Assembly: GCA_001298545.1 (NCBI GenBank)
Contig: LJCX01000026.1
Span: 372,001-436,000, forward strand
DNA length: 64,000 bases
Origin: Actinobacteria bacterium OV320
Lineage (GTDB): Bacteria; Actinomycetota; Actinomycetes; Streptomycetales; Streptomycetaceae
Direction of reading: 5' to 3'
Below the pieces are notes generated by a model. That model was given only the letters and a program-made list of their open reading frames with translations, was not told where the DNA came from and ran no database searches. Both the position numbers and the translations under genes were made by a program. Position 1 is the stretch's first letter. Every line of letters starts with the position of its first letter. Of this stretch, positions 59,505-64,000 are shown one piece after another.

Positions 59505-60770
59505 ATGGAAGAAGAGGGGACGCAGGGGCGCGGTGGCCCGGGACAGTGGTGGTCGCACAGGCCGCCGCGCCGGCTGCGCCGCTGGGGGGAGGGCCGGGAC
59601 GGCCGGGAGGGTGGGGCGGACCCGGAGCCGCGTGCCGCGCGGTGGCCCTGGCGCTCCACCGTGCTGCTCACCGCCTTCGTCCTCATCGGCTCCAACTTCG
59701 CGGCCCATGCGCAGGAGGGTGAGCGGGCACCGCTCGACGTCTTCGCGCGCGTGCTGCTGGTGCTCGCCTCCGGGCTGCTGCTGTGGCGGCAGCGACACCC
59801 GGTGGCCGTCGTGTTCGGCACGGCCTCCGCCGCCGCCCTCTACCTGGGCGCCGGCTACCCGTACGGACCGGTTTTCCTGACCGTGGCCGTGGCCTGCTTC
59901 ACCGCCGTGGTCGCCGGGCACCGGCGGGCCGTCTGGACGGCGCTGGGCCTGTTGTGGACCGTCCACCTGCTGGTCGCGCACTGGCTGTACCGATGGCTGC
60001 CGCCCGCCGGTGACGACGCGGCCTCCTACGGGCAGGAGATCGTCGTCGCGGGATGGGCCGTGGCGATCGTGGCGGTCGCGGAACTGGCCCGGATCCGGCG
60101 CGAACAGTGGGCCCGTGAGCGGGCCGAGCGCGCCCAGGCCGCCCGGCGCCGTGCCGACGAGGAACGGCTGCGGATCGCCCGCGAGCTGCACGACGTCCTG
60201 GCGCACAGCCTCTCGGTGATCAACGTGCAGTCGGGCGTGGGGCTCGCGCTCCTCGACTCCGACCCCGAGCAGGCGCGTACCGCGCTCACCACCATCAAGT
60301 CCGCCAGCAAGGAAGCGCTGGGCGAGGTGCGTCAGGTGCTCGACAGCCTCCGCACGCCGGGGGACGCGCCACGCGCCCCCGCACCCGGCCTGGACCGGCT
60401 GCCCGAACTGGTGGAACAGGCGGCGCGCGCGGGCCTCACGGTCGATGTCGCCGGCCGCCCGCCCCGGTTGTCGCCGCACACGGATCTCGCCGCGTTCCGC
60501 ATCGTCCAGGAGGCCCTCACCAACGTCGTACGCCACTCGGGTTCGCGCCACGCGCGCGTGCGGCTCGAACAGGGTGGCGGGACGCTTCGGCTGTGTATCG
60601 ACGACGACGGTCCGGCGACCGGTGCCGAGGCGGGCGGCAGCGGCAACGGTCTCGCCGGGATGCGGGAGCGGGCCGCGGCCCTGGGTGGCACGATCGAGGC
60701 GGGACCGCGCCTCGACGGCGGCTTCCAAGTGCTCGCCGTACTGCCCACGAAGGCCGGGGAGAACCGGTGA
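59505..60770 (+). CDS. Sensor histidine kinase (NarL-type, HisKA_3)
   Basis: The 421-residue protein has a charged N-terminus, then four to five membrane helices (STVLLTAFVLIGSNFAAHA, VLLVLASGLLLW and more) with no large sensor loop. HisKA_3 with the phospho-His is in ARELHDVLAHSLSVINVQS, and HATPase_c has IVQEALTNVVRHSGSRHARV and GNGLAGMRERAAALGG. It probably senses a membrane or cell-envelope signal. The response regulator gene follows, overlapping or next to it. Confidence 0.94.
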   Translation: MEEEGTQGRGGPGQWWSHRPPRRLRRWGEGRDGREGGADPEPRAARWPWRSTVLLTAFVLIGSNFAAHAQEGERAPLDVFARVLLVLASGLLLWRQRHPVAVVFGTASAAALYLGAGYPYGPVFLTVAVACFTAVVAGHRRAVWTALGLLWTVHLLVAHWLYRWLPPAGDDAASYGQEIVVAGWAVAIVAVAELARIRREQWARERAERAQAARRRADEERLRIARELHDVLAHSLSVINVQSGVGLALLDSDPEQARTALTTIKSASKEALGEVRQVLDSLRTPGDAPRAPAPGLDRLPELVEQAARAGLTVDVAGRPPRLSPHTDLAAFRIVQEALTNVVRHSGSRHARVRLEQGGGTLRLCIDDDGPATGAEAGGSGNGLAGMRERAAALGGTIEAGPRLDGGFQVLAVLPTKAGENR

Positions 60771-60856
60771 ACGCGGCGGAACCGGTGAACGGGCCGGGAC
60801 CGGTGCGTGGGGTGGGGCCGGCGAACGGGGCAGGATCGGTGGACGAGGGAGGCACG
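60767..60856 (+). repeat. Degenerate GGTGAACGG-type repeat between kinase and regulator
   Basis: Imperfect repeats of an ACCGGTGAACG unit fill this stretch. It is in frame with the response regulator, but it adds 30 low-complexity residues if the GTG at 60767 is used. Confidence 0.6.
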
Positions 60857-61522
60857 GTGATCCGCGTACTGCTCGCCGACGACCAGTCGCTGGTCCGGGC
60901 GGGGTTCCGGGCGCTGCTGGACGCCCAGCCGGACATCGAGGTGGCGGCCGAGGCCGCCGACGGGGAGGAAGCGGTGCGCGCGGTGCGGGAACTGCGGCCC
61001 GACGTCGTGCTGATGGACATCCGGATGCCCCTCCTCGACGGGCTGGCCGCCACCCGCCGGGTCACCGACGACGAGACGCTCTCCCAGGTCAAGGTCATCA
61101 TGCTGACCACCTTCGAACTCGACGAGTACGTCTTCGAGGCGATCCGCTCGGGCGCCTCCGGCTTCCTGGTCAAGGACACCGAACCGGAGGAACTCCTGCG
61201 TGCCGTACGGGCGGTGGTCGCCGGGGACGCGCTTCTCTCGCCGGGAGTCACCCGCCGGCTCATCGCCGAGTTCGCCGCCCGCTCCAAGGAGCCCGCGGCG
61301 GCCGACGCGCTGAGCCGGCTCACCGAGCGCGAACGGGAGGTGATGGCGCTGGTCGGGATCGGCCTGTCCAACGAGGAGATCGCCCGCAGGCTGGTGGTCA
61401 GCCCGCTCACCGCCAAGACCCATGTGAGTCGCACCATGGTGAAGCTGGGCGCCCGGGACCGGGCCCAACTGGTGGTCCTGGCCTACGAGTCGGGGTTGGT
61501 CCGGCCGGGCTGGCTGGGCTGA
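60857..61522 (+). CDS. LuxR-type (NarL) response regulator
   Basis: The 221-residue protein has the REC domain (RVLLADDQSLVRAGFRALLD, phospho-Asp in PDVVLMDIRMPLLDGLA, conserved K in GFLVKDTEPEELL) and a LuxR HTH (LSRLTEREREVMALVGIGLS, EEIARRLVVSPLTAKTHVSR). It is the partner of the upstream kinase. The GTG at 60857 with GAGGGAGG 5-12 bp upstream gives the usual start VIRVLLADDQ; the GTG at 60767 overlapping the kinase stop is the alternative. Confidence 0.93.
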   Translation: MIRVLLADDQSLVRAGFRALLDAQPDIEVAAEAADGEEAVRAVRELRPDVVLMDIRMPLLDGLAATRRVTDDETLSQVKVIMLTTFELDEYVFEAIRSGASGFLVKDTEPEELLRAVRAVVAGDALLSPGVTRRLIAEFAARSKEPAAADALSRLTEREREVMALVGIGLSNEEIARRLVVSPLTAKTHVSRTMVKLGARDRAQLVVLAYESGLVRPGWLG

Positions 61523-61767
61523 GTGCCCGTCCGCAGGCGGACCAGGACGGAGACCACTCGGACCACGAACACCATGGGAGCGAGGGCCAGGCCCGCCCGC
61601 AGCAGCGACTTCTCCGCCAGGTCCGGCAGCTCGAAAAGCAGCGCCGGACCGGCGACCGCCCCGAAGAGCACCGCCGCCGCGAACACCGCACTGCACAGCG
61701 CGTATCCGATCTCGACGGTGATCACGTCCCGCTCGGCCTGCGTGCGTCGGCCCCCGTACCCGCTCAT
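61483..61767 (-). CDS. DUF6332-like small membrane protein
   Basis: The 94-residue protein begins MSGYGGRRTQAERDVITVEI and has two helices (ALCSAVFAAAVLFGAVAGPA and LRAGLALAPMVFVVRVVSVL). I recognise the GRRTQAERD start as DUF6332, from memory. It is convergent with and overlaps the response regulator gene by 40 bp. The function is unknown. Confidence 0.8.
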   Translation of the reverse strand: MSGYGGRRTQAERDVITVEIGYALCSAVFAAAVLFGAVAGPALLFELPDLAEKSLLRAGLALAPMVFVVRVVSVLVRLRTGTQPSQPGRTNPDS

Positions 61768-61868
61768 ACGGCGAGTCTCACAGGTGTACGCCCGGCGAGG
61801 CAATCGGCCCCGCCGGGCGCACTCCTGGAGGCGGTTTCCCCCTCAGGGTCCGTCTGTCGAGACGGCTC

Positions 61869-63359
61869 CTAGTCGCGGACGCCCACGGGCTCCGCGTCCG
61901 CCTCCACCACGGTGGACCTGGCGATCACTACCGAGCCCCGGGCGCGCCGGGTGCGCAGTCCGGGGAGGGTGATGAGCAGGCCCGCGGCGGCGATGGCCGT
62001 CACCACCGCCAGTCCGGGCCGGTAGCTGTCGAGGACGGCCTGCGGGGTGGGGTCGGCCGGGGCGCCCGCGGTCACCACCGCCGTCACCACCGCGAGGAAG
62101 ATCGCACCGCCCACCTGCACGGAGGTGTTGAGCAGCCCCGAGACCATGCCCTGCTCGTGGTCGGCCACGCCGTTGGTGGCCTGGATGTTGAGCGAAGGGA
62201 AGACCAGCGCGCAGGCCGCGCCGATCAGCAGCATGGTGGGCAGGATCACCGCCGCGTACACCGGGTCGAGATCGACGCGCAGGAACAGCGCGTACCCGGT
62301 GACCATGAAGGCGAAGCCCGCAGCGATCAGCCGCGGAGTGCCGAACCGGTCGACGATCGAGCCCATCTTGGTCGAGGACACCGCCACCAGCGCGCCGGCC
62401 GGCAGGAAGGCGAGCGCCGTGTGCAGCGCCGACCAGCCGAGCAGCGTCTGCATGTAGAGGGTGGCCAGGAACTGGAAGCCCACGTACGAGCCGAAGAAGG
62501 CCATCGCGCCGAGCTGGGCACGGATCTGGCTGCCGGAACGCAGCACACCGAGCCGGATCAGCGGGCCGGCCGAGCGGCGCTCGACGAGGACGAAGACGGT
62601 CAGCAGGGCGGCGACGGCGAGGAACGACAGCAGCGTGCGTGCGGAGGTCCAGCCGGACTCCGGTGCCTGGACCACGGTGAAGACCAGCAGCAGCATCGAC
62701 GCGGTGCCGAGCACGGCGCCGGGCACGTCGTAGCCGTTGTGGTCCTTCTCGCGTTCGCTGCGCGGCAGCAGCTTCAGACCGGCCGCCAGCGCGATCAGGG
62801 CGATCGGCGCGGGCAGCAGCATGGTGAGGCGCCAACTCGCCTCGGTGAGCAGGCCGGAGAGGACCAGGCCCATCGAGAAGCCGGTGGCGGCGCAGGTGGT
62901 GTAGATGGAGAGCGCCCGGTTGCGCAGCGGGCCCTCCGGGAACGTCGTGGTGATGATGGACAGGCCGGCCGGGGCCGTGAAGGCGGCGCTGAGGCCCTTG
63001 ATGAACCGGCTCGCGATCAGCAGCGGGCCCGAGTCGACCAGCCCGCCGAGCAGCGAGGCCAGCGCGAAGACACCGAGCGCGATCAGGAAGACCTGGCGGC
63101 GGCCGAGCAGGTCGGCCGCGCGACCGCCGAGCAGGAGCAGGCCGCCGTATCCCAGGATGTAGCCGCTGACGATCCATTGCAGGGTCGAGGTGGAGAGGCC
63201 GAGGTCGGAGCCGATGGACGGCAGGGCGACGCCGACCATCGACACGTCCAGCGCGTCCAGGAACATCGCGGCGCACAGCACCAGCAGGGTGCCCCACAGC
63301 CGTGAGGTCCAGCGGCCCTCGGTGAGAGGGGACGCGGGGGAGGGGAGCGGAGAGGTCAT
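61869..63359 (-). CDS. MFS drug transporter (EmrB/QacA, DHA2-type)
   Basis: The 496-residue membrane protein has about 14 helices. It shows the DHA2 motifs MFLDALDVSMVGVALPSIGS, LGGRAADLLGRRQVFLIALG (motif A) and SRFIKGLSAAFTAPAGLSII, and later TMLLIGAACALVFPSLNIQA. It probably exports drugs or signal compounds by proton antiport. It is divergent from a MarR regulator with several ATGC-half-site palindromes between them. Confidence 0.94.
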   Translation of the reverse strand: MTSPLPSPASPLTEGRWTSRLWGTLLVLCAAMFLDALDVSMVGVALPSIGSDLGLSTSTLQWIVSGYILGYGGLLLLGGRAADLLGRRQVFLIALGVFALASLLGGLVDSGPLLIASRFIKGLSAAFTAPAGLSIITTTFPEGPLRNRALSIYTTCAATGFSMGLVLSGLLTEASWRLTMLLPAPIALIALAAGLKLLPRSEREKDHNGYDVPGAVLGTASMLLLVFTVVQAPESGWTSARTLLSFLAVAALLTVFVLVERRSAGPLIRLGVLRSGSQIRAQLGAMAFFGSYVGFQFLATLYMQTLLGWSALHTALAFLPAGALVAVSSTKMGSIVDRFGTPRLIAAGFAFMVTGYALFLRVDLDPVYAAVILPTMLLIGAACALVFPSLNIQATNGVADHEQGMVSGLLNTSVQVGGAIFLAVVTAVVTAGAPADPTPQAVLDSYRPGLAVVTAIAAAGLLITLPGLRTRRARGSVVIARSTVVEADAEPVGVRD

Positions 63360-63373
63360 GACGGAGAGACTAC

Positions 63374-63413
63374 ATGCGCATGCATCGAATGCAAGCGCAT
63401 TTAATTCCGATGC
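63374..63413. promoter_or_regulatory. MarR operator region between MFS and marR genes
   Basis: Three palindromic elements overlap: ATGCGCAT (63374-63381), TGCATCGAATGCA (63381-63393, perfect arms TGCAT/ATGCA) and GCAT-N9-ATGC (63397-63413). The region is AT-richer than its surroundings. Binding by the adjacent MarR protein would control both divergent promoters. Confidence 0.7.
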
Positions 63414-63445
63414 AATGATTGGCGTTCTCTGCTACGGTGCGCCCC

Positions 63446-63850
63446 ATGGCGGCGAAGAAGGGTGAGGCCGAGGCTGATCAGGCGCTCGTGGAACAGTGGC
63501 GGGACATGCTGGCGCTGCATGCGCGGACCCAGTGCGAACTCGACCGGGCGCTGCACCAACACGGCCTGTGCGGAAGTGACTTCGAGGTGCTGGACGTCCT
63601 CGCGGAGTCGGCCGCGCCGGACGGCTCGTGCAGTTATCGCGTCCAGGAGATCGCCGAGCGGGTCCACCTCAGTCAGAGCGCGCTGTCACGGCTCGTCGCC
63701 CGTCTGGAGAAGGACGGTCTGGTCGAGCGCGGCATGTGCCCGGAGGACCGCAGAGGCGTCCGGGTCGCGCTCACCGGGAAAGGGCGCGCGCTGCACGGCG
63801 ACGTACGGCCGGTGCAGCGCGCGGTGTTGACCCGGATGCTCACGGACTGA
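63446..63850 (+). CDS. MarR family transcriptional regulator
   Basis: The 134-residue protein has the MarR wing-HTH (LCGSDFEVLDVLAESAAPDG, IAERVHLSQSALSRLVARLE, GLVERGMCPEDRRGVRVALT). The ATG at 63446 is preferred over 63419, and a -10-like TACGGT at 63433 suggests a leaderless mRNA. It most likely represses the divergent MFS pump. Confidence 0.93.
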   Translation: MAAKKGEAEADQALVEQWRDMLALHARTQCELDRALHQHGLCGSDFEVLDVLAESAAPDGSCSYRVQEIAERVHLSQSALSRLVARLEKDGLVERGMCPEDRRGVRVALTGKGRALHGDVRPVQRAVLTRMLTD

Positions 63851-63865
63851 CCGCGGCAGCCTGTC

Positions 63866-63953
63866 GGTTGAGTACGGCCTGTCGCTTGACCACGGCCTGT
63901 TCGGTTGAGTACGGCCTGTCGCTTGACTACGGCCTGTTCGGTTGACTACGGCC
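63866..63953. repeat. 37-bp tandem repeat after marR
   Basis: Two 37-bp units (63866-63902, 63903-63939) and a partial third (63940-63953) are almost identical. Each unit itself contains two related TTGASYACGGCCTGT elements. They lie between convergent genes. Confidence 0.85.
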
Positions 63954-63955
63954 GG

Positions 63956-64000
63956 TCAGCCGATGGCGGACTTCTCCCGCCACAGCGTGGCCAGTGCGGC
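63956..64000 (-). CDS. C-terminal fragment of an unidentified gene
   Basis: Reading from the window edge, 14 codons AALATLWREKSAIG are followed by TGA. The frame is open to the edge with Streptomyces-like codon use, so a gene probably continues outside. The family is not recognisable from this length. Confidence 0.5.
   Translation of the reverse strand, partial: AALATLWREKSAIG

Noticed and set aside
63866..63953. Possible CRISPR array
   Set aside because: Units are directly tandem with no unique spacers, so it is a simple tandem repeat.

Overview
The window is typical Streptomyces chromosome: very high G+C, strong third-position GC bias, GTG and TTG starts, short ATGA/GTGA gene overlaps, long convergent hairpins, and many actinomycete-type families (DUF5997, DUF6421, DUF5134, Rv1733c, DUF6332, PaaX, deazaflavin-dependent nitroreductase). 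About 65 genes are supported. I saw no rRNA, tRNA, insertion sequence, phage gene, CRISPR array or origin. Homology statements come from recognising motifs, not from a search.

Layout. 1-5 kb: the tail of an EamA transporter, DUF5997, a LysR-type ligand-binding protein without HTH, a secreted GH127 arabinofuranosidase with an inserted LamG domain, and an Lrp/AsnC regulator facing a FUSC membrane protein. 7-11 kb: a DasR-type operator before a lactonase-like beta-propeller, a sirohydrochlorin-chelatase-like protein, and an overlapping ung/GlcNAc-kinase-like pair. 11-16 kb: a BNR-repeat protein, an Rv1733c-like protein, and AidB-like acyl-CoA dehydrogenase facing PaaX. 15.6-18.2 kb: a plant-cell-wall module, PL3 pectate lyase facing a CE1 esterase with a CBM2 domain, with a CebR-like palindrome between them. 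18-31.8 kb: NCS2 permease, FprA-type ferredoxin reductase, DUF305 facing an LVIVD protein, TetR, HAD, PAP2, M56 peptidase with DUF5134, and a FUSC-MarR operon.

32-43 kb: two VOC proteins, GNAT, GDPD, then the tightly coupled DUF6421-SDR-threonine-aldolase-like operon followed by a transglutaminase-like gene with its own leaderless promoter. After these come two unknown membrane-anchored proteins, PlsC, and a DUF4395/thioredoxin/flavin-reductase group. The flavin reductase is preceded by a 26-aa HVDL-type leader peptide, which suggests cysteine or sulfur control. 44-54.6 kb: etfBA, a secreted EEP-family phosphatase, a citrate-lyase-like aldolase, VOC, a GGCT-like protein, a LacI/ROK divergent pair with a perfect operator palindrome, an ADP-ribosylglycohydrolase, a small secreted protein and a TmrB-like/Nudix fusion. 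54.7-64 kb: a decayed metallo-beta-lactamase-fold pseudogene, M20 peptidase, geranylgeranyl-reductase-like flavoprotein, a deazaflavin reductase/TetR divergent pair with three operator-like copies, a NarL-type two-component system, DUF6332, and an MFS/MarR divergent pair.

Overall this is housekeeping and regulatory chromosome, not a mobile island. Its most informative parts are the regulator/target divergent pairs with readable operators, the DUF6421 operon, the leader peptide, the TmrB-Nudix fusion and the MBL pseudogene. Short minisatellite-like GC-rich repeats recur at gene borders and in linkers.
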